This document shows, in pieces, positions 17,393 to 25,614 of a stretch of DNA of 64,000 nt (its first letter is position 1; each line of letters starts with the position of its first letter). Both the position numbers and the translations under genes were made by a program. The notes under the pieces are model-generated. The model saw nothing but the letters and a program-made list of their open reading frames with translations, did no database searches and was not told the DNA's origin. The DNA is taken from positions 124,001 through 188,000 of the forward strand of contig JAULBX010025829.1 in assembly GCA_032358255.1 (NCBI GenBank), read 5' to 3'. The DNA is from Heterotrichella gracilis. Lineage: Eukaryota; Sar; Xanthophyceae; Tribonematales; Xanthonemataceae.

Positions 17393-18362
17393 TTTTCTGG
17401 CCAATTCTTAAAACCGTAGTTTCTTTTAATTTGTTCTTTTTACACAACGCCTTAATAGTTGTATGATTGCGTTTTGCTATTCTACCTAAATTATCGCCGT
17501 TACGCACATAATAGATACCATTTTTAGCAGCTGGTCCAGTATACTTACCACCTTTAGAAGCTCTTGCATAACCAATGTCTCTTTTATGACGGCTGTGTAA
17601 AGCTCTTAGATCGTACTTATTTTCAACATCGGCTTTGCGTAGAGTAAAGCAGTAGTCTTTTAAAGTGCCTTTTTCGTAATCAATAAAATCTTCAGTATCT
17701 AAGGCCTGCCCTAAATAACGGAATTCAAAATGTAAATGGCTTCCGCTTGAACGACCAGTGTTACCACCTAAAGCGATAAGATCTCCGGCTGTTACTTTTT
17801 GTCCGGGCTCAACCAATAATTTAGAAAGGTGACCGTAAACAGTTTCAAGACCATTGTTATGTCTTATTATAACACAGTTGCCATAACCCTGACAATATTT
17901 TGCAAACCTAATCATTCCGTCAAATGCCGAAACTATTTGGTCGCCGGTCTCAATATCAATATCAGTGCCGTAGTGCGGGCGGTATCTTCTCCATCCAAAA
18001 ACGCTTGTTAATGGCCCTTTAATAGGCATTACAAAACCTCCATCGCCCATGCTGGTTAATTGAATACAAACCGAATCTACTTTGAAACACTCGCTAAAGT
18101 TATAAGGGTGGGCAGATAATGTATCCCAGGTAGCATAAAGGTCATGGCTCGGGAAAAGGATCTGCGCAGTATCAGCAGTTTCTTCGTCTCCCTCTATAAT
18201 GTTTGCGTTATTAACAACGAACTTGCTGGTGTCTTCACGCTTGGCTTTGTTCTTTTTATCGTCTCCGCGCTTGTTCTTATCATCACCATACGACCCACTG
18301 ATTGCATTTAGGTTAAAAAACCCAATACAAGTAATTGATAATATGACGAATAGCCTTTTCAT
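17382..18362 (-). CDS. M23 (LytM) peptidase with C-terminal LysM domain
   Basis: 326 residues. A signal peptide (1-20) leads to a charged linker, then an M23 zinc peptidase domain at ~105-240 with H130-Y-G-T-D134 and H209-L-H211. The zinc ligands H130, D134 and H211 are all present, so it should be an active peptidoglycan endopeptidase. A LysM domain (YYVRNGDNLGRIAKRNHTTI... LRIGQKIKI) occupies the last ~45 residues and anchors it to glycan strands. A cell-wall hydrolase role in growth or division is likely. It is transcribed alone and convergent with the LRR gene. Confidence 0.93.
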   Translation of the reverse strand: MKRLFVILSITCIGFFNLNAISGSYGDDKNKRGDDKKNKAKREDTSKFVVNNANIIEGDEETADTAQILFPSHDLYATWDTLSAHPYNFSECFKVDSVCIQLTSMGDGGFVMPIKGPLTSVFGWRRYRPHYGTDIDIETGDQIVSAFDGMIRFAKYCQGYGNCVIIRHNNGLETVYGHLSKLLVEPGQKVTAGDLIALGGNTGRSSGSHLHFEFRYLGQALDTEDFIDYEKGTLKDYCFTLRKADVENKYDLRALHSRHKRDIGYARASKGGKYTGPAAKNGIYYVRNGDNLGRIAKRNHTTIKALCKKNKLKETTVLRIGQKIKI

Positions 18363-18504
18363 TTTTAAATAAGATTTGCAAAGATTAATTTTTTAACGAG
18401 AAAAGCAAACCCTACGTTCCCTTTTTGGGGGTAAAGTTATCAACATTTAACTTTTTTGGGTCTTTTTTGTGTGGAAATCACTACATTATTCCCCAAATGT
18501 TAAA

Positions 18505-19017
18505 TTATTGGTCCAGAAATTCGAATTTTGAGTTTTTTTCAGGATTGATGCATTTGAGGCTTTTTTTGGAATTATTCACCTCTATTTCAACAATATTTAT
18601 CTGCTCTTTTAAATGATCATATAATAAAGTATTGTCTACTTCAATTTTTTTTGGCGTTTCGCTTTTATCAAATTCAACATACATTAATACAGCTTCCTCT
18701 TCCCTTTCAAAACCAATTAATTTATAATTGATCTTTTTGTCATTCACTTTCAATTCAAAATGTTTTTTCAGATAGTCATGTAATATAGTAGTAACCGACT
18801 CTTTATTTTTTACATTAATAAGATCTACAGTATTATTATGTACTTTTTTTAAAGCGCCTTCCAGATCATTGGTAAAGAGCTTTACAGAGCCTTGCAGACT
18901 TTTTTCTTTGTCGTTGTATTTAAGATCAATAACGCCTAAATAAAAAGGATGTTTAAAGGCCAGCGTAAAAAATACCGAGGCCAGAATTAGAAATTTAAAT
19001 GCTTTTGATTTTAACAT
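18505..19017 (-). CDS. DUF6702 family protein
   Basis: 170 residues with an N-terminal hydrophobic signal and the family start motif KHPFYLGVIDLKYN at ~22. The rest is beta-rich (SLQGSVKLFTNDLEGALKK, then VLMYVEFD). DUF6702 proteins are Bacteroidota-specific, probably exported, and often sit beside an M1-family peptidase, as here where the M1 gene starts 141 bases away in the opposite direction. No catalytic residues are evident; a partner or chaperone of the peptidase is possible but unproven. Confidence 0.8.
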   Translation of the reverse strand: MLKSKAFKFLILASVFFTLAFKHPFYLGVIDLKYNDKEKSLQGSVKLFTNDLEGALKKVHNNTVDLINVKNKESVTTILHDYLKKHFELKVNDKKINYKLIGFEREEEAVLMYVEFDKSETPKKIEVDNTLLYDHLKEQINIVEIEVNNSKKSLKCINPEKNSKFEFLDQ

Positions 19018-19105
19018 CGAGTCAAAGTTACAACTTTAACCACATAGGCACATAGAAAAACTATCTGACTATTTAGTAAATCACCCCAAATGGGGGTTGT
19101 GCGCC

Positions 19106-19132
19106 TTGATTTAAACCTATAATTTAGCCTTG
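19106..19132 (+). promoter_or_regulatory. Possible promoter of the M1 peptidase gene
   Basis: TTG (19106-19108), a 16-base spacer and TAGCCTTG (19125-19132) give one mismatch to the -7 consensus. A small CCCC-AAAT-GGGG hairpin lies just upstream (19085-19096). Confidence 0.3.
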
Positions 19133-19158
19133 TATAAACTCTACAACTCTATTTTAAT

Positions 19159-21531
19159 ATGTCAACTTTATTTAAAAAGAACAGAAAAGTATTTTTTGGA
19201 ATTTTTTTAATTCTCATCAACCTTGTATCGTTCTCGCAAAACATTCATAACAACCCCACTTCTAACCACGGTAACCGTTTTGAACAGTTAGGAACCATTC
19301 TTCCAACACCAAACGAATACCGCACCGCTTCCGGCGCACCGGGCAGCAAATACTGGCAACAAAAAGCCGATTACGATATCGACGTTAAACTCGACGAAAA
19401 AAATCTTTCTATTGTTGGAACAGAAACTGTTACTTACCATAACAACTCACCCGACATTTTAAATTACATCTGGTTACAACTAGACGAGAACCAACACGAT
19501 CCAACGAACGAAGTAAATTATTTTGACGAGAATAAACTTTATGAACCTATTACCGAACAAGCTATTAAAGGTTTACAGACAAAAGAAAATTTAGCAGGCC
19601 TTGGCGATAAAATTGACGGCGTTACCGATGAACTTGGCAAAGCTTTAAAATACACCATTAACGGAACCATGATGCGTATTGACCTTCCAAAAGGTTTAGC
19701 ATCAAAAGCAAAAACAAAATTTGTTGTGAAGTGGCATTATAAAATGATCAATCGCACACTTTATGGTGGACGAGGTGGCTACGAATATTTTCCCGAGGAC
19801 GGAAACTATTTATTTACCATGACGCAATGGTACCCACGTTTATGTGTGTACAGCGATTTTCACGGTTGGCAAAACAAACAATTTACCGGCCGTGGTGAAT
19901 TTGCTTTGGCCTTTGGGAATTTTAAAGTGAAGATGACAGTTCCCTCAGATCACTTAGTTTGCTCTACCGGCGAATGTCAAAATTACCAGCAGGTTTTAAC
20001 ACCTGCACAATTTGGCCGTTGGACAAAAGCACAAACTGCAACCGAGCCTTTGGAGATTGGTTTATTGGCAGACGCTATTGAAGCAGAAAAATCCGGTGCA
20101 ACAGGTGCAGCTGCACAAAAAACAAAAACATTTATTTTTAAAGCAGACAGCGTTCGTGATTTTGCCTGGGGCTCTTCGCGTAAATATTGCTGGGATGCTA
20201 TGCCGGTAAATGTTGAAGGCAAAAAAGTAATGTGTATGAGCTTTTATGGTAAAGAAGCTTATGGTCTTTACAGAAAATATTCTACAAAAGTGGTTGCGCA
20301 TACCATTAAAACCTATTCAAAATATACAATTCCTTATCCCTACCCTGTTGCACAAAGTATAGAAGCCGCTAATGGTATGGAGTATCCAATGATCTGTTTT
20401 AATTTTGGAAGAACAGAAAAAGACGGAACCTATACCGAAGGTTCTAAGAATGGAATGATCTTAGTTATTATTCACGAAGTAGGTCATAACTTTTTCCCGA
20501 TGATCATTAACTCTGACGAACGCCAATGGAGTTGGTTAGATGAAGGCTTAAATACCTTTGTACAATTTTTAACGGAACAAGAATTTGATTCAAACTATCC
20601 TTCGCAACGTGGGCCCGCACATAAAATGACAGACTACATGCGTTTACCAAAAAGTCAGTTAGAACCTATTATGACCAACAGCGAAAATATTATTGGTTTT
20701 GGTCCTAACGCCTATGGCAAACCGGCAACTGCATTAAATATTTTACGCGAAACAGTTATGGGTCGCGAATTATTTGATTTTGCCTTTAAACAATATTGTA
20801 CCCGCTGGGCATTTAAACATCCTGAGCCTGCAGATTTTTTCCGCTCTATGGAAGACGCAAGCGCAGTTGACCTTGACTGGTTCTGGAGAGGTTGGTTCTA
20901 TGATATTGAACCGGTAGATGTTGCTATTGATACGGTAAGAGCCTATACAGTAACTAAAGGAAATAAAGTGCCGGTATTTTTTGATACGCTTTATACCTAT
21001 CCAAAACAAAAAGAATTTGTTTTTATTACTCAGGCGCGTAATAAAGAAGCCGGTTTAATTTCTCTGGTAGATAAGGATACAACGCTTCGTGATTTTTATT
21101 ACCACTACAAACCCACTGAAACTACGAAAGAAGTGAAGAACCGTTTTGACGAGATAGAACCAACCAGCGATACTGTTTTAGCTAAATATGCCAACAAATT
21201 TATTTATGAGATCCGTTTTAAAAATAAAGGCGGTTTGGTATCGCCATTAATTATTGAATTTAATTATACTGATGGCAGCAGTGATATAGAGCGCATTGGT
21301 GCTTATGTTTGGCGCAAGAACGAATACGAGGTTACTAAAACCTTTATGAAAAATAAAAAAGTGGCCAGCATTATTTTAGATCCTATGCGTGAGACCTGCG
21401 ATATTAACGAACGCAACAACAGCTGGAATGTAAAAGCAGAACCAACTAAGTTTGATCTCTTTAAAGCAAAAGCTGCTAAAACACGCGGCCAAAGCACAGG
21501 TGATAATCCGATGCAAAAAGCAAAAAAGTAA
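19159..21531 (+). CDS. M1 family zinc aminopeptidase, secreted
   Basis: 790 residues with a signal peptide ending VSFSQ (~27). The gluzincin site H439-E-V-G-H443 followed by E462 has the exact M1 spacing (HEXXH-x18-E). The exopeptidase motif appears as NGMEYPM (GxMEN-like) at about 410. The N-terminal beta domain (NLSIVGTETVTYHNNSPD) and a C-terminal extension beyond ~600 complete the usual layout. It should cleave N-terminal residues from peptides in the periplasm or outside the cell. The gene ends in its own terminator and is divergent from the DUF6702 gene. Confidence 0.93.
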   Translation: MSTLFKKNRKVFFGIFLILINLVSFSQNIHNNPTSNHGNRFEQLGTILPTPNEYRTASGAPGSKYWQQKADYDIDVKLDEKNLSIVGTETVTYHNNSPDILNYIWLQLDENQHDPTNEVNYFDENKLYEPITEQAIKGLQTKENLAGLGDKIDGVTDELGKALKYTINGTMMRIDLPKGLASKAKTKFVVKWHYKMINRTLYGGRGGYEYFPEDGNYLFTMTQWYPRLCVYSDFHGWQNKQFTGRGEFALAFGNFKVKMTVPSDHLVCSTGECQNYQQVLTPAQFGRWTKAQTATEPLEIGLLADAIEAEKSGATGAAAQKTKTFIFKADSVRDFAWGSSRKYCWDAMPVNVEGKKVMCMSFYGKEAYGLYRKYSTKVVAHTIKTYSKYTIPYPYPVAQSIEAANGMEYPMICFNFGRTEKDGTYTEGSKNGMILVIIHEVGHNFFPMIINSDERQWSWLDEGLNTFVQFLTEQEFDSNYPSQRGPAHKMTDYMRLPKSQLEPIMTNSENIIGFGPNAYGKPATALNILRETVMGRELFDFAFKQYCTRWAFKHPEPADFFRSMEDASAVDLDWFWRGWFYDIEPVDVAIDTVRAYTVTKGNKVPVFFDTLYTYPKQKEFVFITQARNKEAGLISLVDKDTTLRDFYYHYKPTETTKEVKNRFDEIEPTSDTVLAKYANKFIYEIRFKNKGGLVSPLIIEFNYTDGSSDIERIGAYVWRKNEYEVTKTFMKNKKVASIILDPMRETCDINERNNSWNVKAEPTKFDLFKAKAAKTRGQSTGDNPMQKAKK

Positions 21532-21539
21532 CTAAAACG

Positions 21540-21567
21540 CCTCTTTAAAAAAGAGGTTTTTTTTTTT
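21540..21567 (+). terminator. Intrinsic terminator after the M1 peptidase gene
   Basis: CCTCTTT / AAAGAGG, a 7-bp perfect stem with a 3-nt A loop and eleven T, starts 9 bases after the stop codon. Confidence 0.92.
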
Positions 21568-21610
21568 GATTTTTTTTCTTACAAATATTCAGGCGTCACT
21601 TTTTCCTTGA

Positions 21611-21971
21611 TGTTTTTTTGTCACCTTTGGCGCAGGATTTTCCGCTTCAGCAAAATGAAGATCATATAAAGAACATTTAGGCCGGTTTTGTGTGTGGCAG
21701 CACAATTTTTATTCTTTACTTTTCCTTAGTTGAAAAGTAAACAAAAGACAAGGCAAAACGATCTTTCCGCCCACTCTTGATTTTTCTTGAAAGGCTAATA
21801 AAGTAAAAAATTCTGTTCCTCGATTTATATGGAAAGAACAGAATTTTAAACGGCAAGCGCCTTTATTGACTTTCTGCAAAAAATCAATTCACCCCTCCCA
21901 CGCCAAGCGTTTTGCCTGGCCCTCGCACCGATAACTCAAACATCTAACCGCAGATCAGTCCGCGTAAGCAC
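21611..21971. repeat. Interspersed hairpin repeat, long copy B
   Basis: About 360 bp, alignable end to end with copy C (25031-25390) at roughly 85% identity by eye. Shared landmarks in order are GTCAC-TTTGGCG, the 10-bp stem TTTACTTTTC / GAAAAGTAAA, GACAAGGCAAAACGATCTTT, a second stem AAATTCTGTTC / GAACAGAATTT (11 bp, near 21811-21849), CAAGCGCCTTTATTG, and CGCACCGATAACTCAAACAT. It lies in the 616-bp gap 21532-22147. The rest of the gap holds a structured stretch at ~21980-22030 (outer arms CCGCCT/AGGCGG, inner TTTTGC/GCAAAA) and an A+T-rich leader to the small peptide gene. Confidence 0.85.
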
Positions 21972-22147
21972 CAACAGTGTCCGCCTCTGGAGGTTTTGCG
22001 AAGCAAAATGGAGTTCCGAAAAGGCGGAGGAGGAAAAACGAATCAAGTAAAAATTAACACCGTTCTCACTTTTTGTTGTTTATAAAACAGCTTGTGAAAT
22101 GTGTTATAGCTCTTTTAATAAAAAGTGCTTTGTAGTAACTTCATTGT

Positions 22148-22315
22148 ATGCAAAACAACACACAAAACCTACCAAACAGCAACTTTATTAAGTCGCTGAT
22201 AAAGATCGCTAACCCAGATTGGACAGCTGAACAAATTGAGGCCGAAGCCCAAAAGAAAATGCTTGAAATTACCTCTGGTAATGATGATGGCAACTGCGAA
22301 TTCTGCTCTAGTTAA
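22148..22315 (+). CDS. 55-residue peptide with C-terminal Cys-x2-Cys
   Basis: The ATG at 22148 opens 55 codons. The N-terminal ~40 residues are Asn/Gln-rich then amphipathic helix (NPDWTAEQIEAEAQKKMLEI). The tail is Gly/Asp/Asn-rich and ends GNDDGNCEFCSS. There is no signal peptide or hydrophobic segment. An excellent terminator (22351-22383) follows 35 bases after the stop, which supports a real transcript. The shape, a helical leader-like part plus a short Cys/Ser tail, resembles ribosomal-peptide precursors, but no modification enzyme or exporter is adjacent. A small zinc- or redox-active protein is equally possible. Confidence 0.6.
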   Translation: MQNNTQNLPNSNFIKSLIKIANPDWTAEQIEAEAQKKMLEITSGNDDGNCEFCSS

Positions 22316-22350
22316 GCTTTACAGCCTAAAATGAGCTTAAAACAACCTTA

Positions 22351-22383
22351 AAAAACACCTACTGCTGGCAGTAGGTGTTTTTG
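22351..22383 (+). terminator. Strong intrinsic terminator after the 55-residue peptide gene
   Basis: A perfect 14-bp stem, AAAAACACCTACTG / CAGTAGGTGTTTTT, with loop CTGG; the T-run is built into the 3' arm and continues to TTG. Confidence 0.93.
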
Positions 22384-22405
22384 TTTTGGGGATGTGGTAT
22401 ATTTG
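22377..22405 (+). promoter_or_regulatory. Promoter of the two-gene membrane operon
   Basis: TATATTTG at 22398-22405 matches the -7 element exactly, 17 bases before the ATG at 22423. GTTTTTG at 22377-22383, overlapping the preceding terminator, is the nearest -33-like sequence (14-base spacer, short). The pair is thus probably transcribed apart from the peptide gene. Confidence 0.5.
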
Positions 22406-22422
22406 ACTAGTATATTATAACG

Positions 22423-22860
22423 ATGATTAATTACCAAATTTTAATAGTTGTTTTAGCTTTAATTTCTTTGGAAGCATTTGCCTTTTTTCCTTTAATGCGT
22501 AGAACCAGAGATTTTGTTATTTCAAGTTTACTGGGAGACTCAATGTCAGTTATGGAAATAATTTTATTTGCTCAAGCAGGTGAAGATAGAATTGCTCAGA
22601 TCGAGAAATTTTATGAGTGGCGACAAGATAACCTTAAGACAGTAATTAAGGGTGTTGGAGGATTTGTTGTTGCTAATATCGCTTTAATCTTGGATCTGTA
22701 TTTTAAAAATCAAGCTGTAGTAACTTTGACTTCGGTGCAGGTATTAGTTCTAATCACTACAGCCTCCCTAGGAATTGTTATTCTTTTTTTAACCTTAAAA
22801 TTGAAAAAAATTCCTGATGAATATAAAACAGCAGTAATAATATTTAATTCAATAAGATGA
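22423..22860 (+). CDS. Small membrane protein of unknown function (gene 1 of coupled pair)
   Basis: 145 residues with three predicted membrane helices, at ~4-25, ~75-95 and ~103-125. Between the first two is a ~45-residue cytosolic or periplasmic amphipathic segment (MSVMEIILFAQAGEDRIAQIEKFYEWRQDN). No family is recognised. Its stop overlaps the next ATG by four bases (ATGA), implying translational coupling. The neighbourhood of repeats and mobile-looking sequence suggests an accessory locus. Confidence 0.7.
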   Translation: MINYQILIVVLALISLEAFAFFPLMRRTRDFVISSLLGDSMSVMEIILFAQAGEDRIAQIEKFYEWRQDNLKTVIKGVGGFVVANIALILDLYFKNQAVVTLTSVQVLVLITTASLGIVILFLTLKLKKIPDEYKTAVIIFNSIR

Positions 22861-23201
22861 CAACTATAATATCTACAGTTCTTATATCTTTGAATATTGG
22901 AATTCTTTATTTGTTTTTTAATGAACGAATTAGCTCATGGTTAAAACAAAAGAAGAAGCAAGATTTAAAGTTGAGGATTATGAATACTATCGAATATGCT
23001 GAGAAAAATCAAATTAAATATTATCCTGGTGTCAAAAACGGAGATAATCCTGAATTGCAAAATTATCTTGATTTAAGATATTACTTTGGAAAAATCACCG
23101 CTGAGGATCTTCAAAATGATATCCGATTTACTGAACAACTCACTTATTATTTACGGGAATTTGAGAGAATGGATAGAGATAGAATAAATAGAAAAAGTTA
23201 A
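22857..23201 (+). CDS. Small membrane-anchored charged protein (gene 2 of coupled pair)
   Basis: 114 residues. One N-terminal membrane helix (~3-22, TTIISTVLISLNIGILYLFF) is followed by a strongly charged soluble part with KQKKKQDLKLR and LREFERMDRDRINRKS. No family is recognised. It starts within the stop of the preceding gene (ATGA overlap), so the two products are probably made in fixed ratio and may form a complex. A 7-bp hairpin 20 bases after the stop may end the transcript. Confidence 0.68.
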   Translation: MTTIISTVLISLNIGILYLFFNERISSWLKQKKKQDLKLRIMNTIEYAEKNQIKYYPGVKNGDNPELQNYLDLRYYFGKITAEDLQNDIRFTEQLTYYLREFERMDRDRINRKS

Positions 23202-23220
23202 TTGCTATTAACATCGATTT

Positions 23221-23247
23221 TAGAATACAATATTCTAGTGGATTTTT
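23221..23247 (+). terminator. Possible terminator of the membrane-protein pair
   Basis: TAGAATA / TATTCTA, a 7-bp perfect stem with a CAA triloop, followed by a mixed stretch with five T at 23243-23247. The T-run is weak and displaced. Confidence 0.4.
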
Positions 23248-23284
23248 AATTCGAGTCTAGTTTCTAAATGCAACAAATAAATAA

Positions 23285-23467
23285 GGCGCAGGGTTTACAA
23301 ATCCACTGGAACTGGAAGTAAAGTCTTCAGAGGTCTCTGCGTGTTGCAAGTCCTTGCTGTATGAAATTTATGATATAAGTTTATTGTCAGAGGCATACAT
23401 AAGTCCTTTGTCAGTCAATTTTATATAGGCACTACCCCTAACCGTTCGCGCGGATTTATAATCCGCG
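23285..23467. repeat. REP-like palindrome pair, possible non-autonomous RAYT-type element
   Basis: The gap 23202-23478 holds a ~180-bp segment bracketed by two related palindromes: GGGTTTACAAATCC at 23291-23304 and a perfect 8-bp stem CGCGGATT / AATCCGCG with triloop TAT at 23449-23467. On the minus strand the second is followed by GCGAACGGTTAGGGGTAG, a GTAG-containing flank like those beside REP hairpins of RAYT transposases. No transposase gene lies nearby. The assignment is from memory of the motif, not a search. Confidence 0.45.
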
Positions 23468-23478
23468 TGTTTTCATAA

Positions 23479-24969
23479 CTACCAATCACTACTCGCACCA
23501 CCGCCACCAGATTTACCGCCGCCGCCATAATAGCCGCCATTAGAGGATGAGCTGGAGCTGCTGCTGGATGAAGAAGATGACGAGGATGAACTCGAAGAAG
23601 AATTGGAAGAAGAACTGTAATTACTGCCGCCGCTGCCGCCACCCTTGCCTATCCAACTAAATAGTTTTGAGTTATAGTAATTGGCGTCTATCTTATAAAT
23701 ATAAATAATATTAAAGATGTGCGAAACGCCCAATGCCACCAACAATACTACCCATACCCAGGTGTTTAGGTAGATGTAATCATTATAGGCTGCATAATAC
23801 AAAATTTCTAAAGTGCATACACTTAAAAACGAATAAAAAATAATCAGAATTAAAATAATGCCAAGCACAACTTTTATAAGAAGAGGTCTTTTTAATTTGG
23901 GTTGTTTACTATATTTTTTGGTGAATAAATGAGCCATAAAAACAAAAAGACTCGCGGAAAATAAATAGCCAAAAAACCAAAAAAAACTTTGTAATTGTTT
24001 TACGCAGGCAATTTTTTCTTTCTCTATCAGCTGCACGCATACCTGGTAAATCCCTAATTTTCCAATTGCTGCTTCTAAAGCAAGTTGCTGTTTGTAAAGA
24101 TTGTCGTAATTATCAAAATCAAAAGTTGCATAATTGGTATTAAAAGTGAGGTAATAACTTTTATGACTTTTGTCAAATTTTAAAATAGAATCTTTTTCAT
24201 CTGTATAATATCCTGCATTATAAGCAATTCTTATAAGCGCTGAGTCGTAACTATATGTATACCGTTTAGAAATTGTAACATAATTAGTTGCATAACCGCT
24301 CTCCAGTTCGGTAAGAATAACATAGTTCTTAGAATTAAACATGCCGTGCATTTTTTCTTCCAGTTTCTTTTTTTCGTCATCTGTAAAAATGCGCGCATAA
24401 TCAAAAACAAGATCGCCACTTTTTTGTACGTCAATTTTATATTGTGGTGCGTTGCCAATATTCTCTTTACTAATAAAATTTAAGATAGAGGCGACGCCGT
24501 TCTTTATTGCTTTGTAATAATTTCCTTTTTTTAATTCGGGTACCATCATCTCCCTTTCTATTCTAGCGCAAAGAATATCAGGTAATGCACCTTCCAAACC
24601 ATAACCGGTTTGTATCCTCAACTTGCGACCAATGCTGTCAATTTTAGAGCCTGCAATAATAACCAGCACACCGTTATTCAATCCTTTTTGTCCGGGTTGC
24701 CATTTGTCAAATAATTGTTGTGCGTACTCTTCAATTTGTAAATTGCCTAAATAACTTGTCGGGATGGTAACGATCATTACCTGATTAGAGTTGGCATTGT
24801 ATTCGCCTTTAATGTCGTGTGCAAGAATTCCTATTTCTTCTTCGGTTAATAGTTTTTCAAAATCGCTTATAACGTTTAATGTTGGTTCGGGGATAAATGC
24901 TTTTTGAGAAAACGTATTTAGCGTACTTAGAATTAGAACGACTAATAATATTTTTCTGATGATCATCAT
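23479..24969 (-). CDS. TPM-domain membrane protein with poly-serine/glycine tail
   Basis: 496 residues. Signal peptide (1-21), then a TPM_phosphatase (YgcG/Psb32) domain at ~28-170 with GLNNGVLVIIAG and GYGLEGALPD. A second soluble region follows (~180-325), then three membrane helices (~330-350, ~365-390, ~395-420). The tail has a long Ser tract with few interruptions, then GGYYGGGGKSGGGGASSDW; the Gly-rich SGGGA-S-x-W ending is typical of the YgcG group. Function is unclear: Psb32 aids photosystem repair in plants, while bacterial members are uncharacterised. It is a single-gene unit. Confidence 0.85.
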   Translation of the reverse strand: MMIIRKILLVVLILSTLNTFSQKAFIPEPTLNVISDFEKLLTEEEIGILAHDIKGEYNANSNQVMIVTIPTSYLGNLQIEEYAQQLFDKWQPGQKGLNNGVLVIIAGSKIDSIGRKLRIQTGYGLEGALPDILCARIEREMMVPELKKGNYYKAIKNGVASILNFISKENIGNAPQYKIDVQKSGDLVFDYARIFTDDEKKKLEEKMHGMFNSKNYVILTELESGYATNYVTISKRYTYSYDSALIRIAYNAGYYTDEKDSILKFDKSHKSYYLTFNTNYATFDFDNYDNLYKQQLALEAAIGKLGIYQVCVQLIEKEKIACVKQLQSFFWFFGYLFSASLFVFMAHLFTKKYSKQPKLKRPLLIKVVLGIILILIIFYSFLSVCTLEILYYAAYNDYIYLNTWVWVVLLVALGVSHIFNIIYIYKIDANYYNSKLFSWIGKGGGSGGSNYSSSSNSSSSSSSSSSSSSSSSSSSSNGGYYGGGGKSGGGGASSDW

Positions 24970-25030
24970 AAAATTGTGATATTAAATCTAAGATTTTTAT
25001 AGCAAATTCTACATATCTTTTTCGCATCCG

Positions 25031-25390
25031 TTATTTTTTTTGTCACTTTTGGCGTAGGATTTTGCGATTTAGCAAAATGAGGTTAGCAAACACTCTTGAA
25101 CCAGTCTGTGTGAGGCAGCACAATTTTTCTTTTTTACTTTTCCTTAGTCGAAAAGTAAACAAAAGACAAGGCAAAACGATCTTTCTGCCCCCTCTTGATT
25201 TTTTTTGAAAGGCTAATAAAGTAAAAAATTCTGTTCTGCGTTTTTTATGGAAAAAACAGAATTTTAAACGACAAGCGCCTTTATTGCCTTTCTACAAAAA
25301 ATCAATTCACCCAGCCCACACCAAGCGTTTTGCCTGGCCAGCGCACCGATAACTCAAACATCTAACCGCCGATCGGTCCGCGTAAGCACA
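25031..25390. repeat. Interspersed hairpin repeat, long copy C
   Basis: The counterpart of copy B, in the 645-bp gap 24970-25614. It carries the same 10-bp stem (25135-25161 region) and the AACAGAA-containing second stem. It is followed by ~160 bp without recognisable content, and then a perfect 11-bp stem TTACTTTTTGT / ACAAAAAGTAA at 25551-25578. That end, AAAAAGTAAGGCAAC, recurs as AAAAAGTTAGGGCAAC at the end of copy A (13491-13506), so the full element may extend to about 25595. Confidence 0.85.
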
Positions 25391-25550
25391 CAATGTGAGA
25401 TGGCCTCTTAAAATTTTTCGTTAAAAATCTTTTTTATTCAAAAGCGTTGGCATGTGTGAAGATGATTTTGGCTGTTCGCGAAGCGCTTAAATCATCGGCT
25501 TGAAGAAAATTAGATTTTAGAAAAATTTTAAGAAAGCCTTGACTTTTTTG

Positions 25551-25578
25551 TTACTTTTTGTGTTAAGACAAAAAGTAA
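25551..25578. other. Perfect 11-bp hairpin downstream of the six-GAF protein gene
   Basis: TTACTTTTTGT / ACAAAAAGTAA with loop GTTAAG, 37 bases past the stop at 25615. It lacks a clean T-run on the minus strand, so it may be a weak terminator, or simply the end of the copy C repeat. Confidence 0.5.
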
Positions 25579-25614
25579 GGCAACAAAAATATCTGGAAAA
25601 AAGTCAGTAGAAAA

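Noticed and set aside
23421-23642. 73-codon minus ORF opposite/over the poly-serine region
   Set aside because: It is an out-of-frame reading of the low-complexity tail of the TPM gene.
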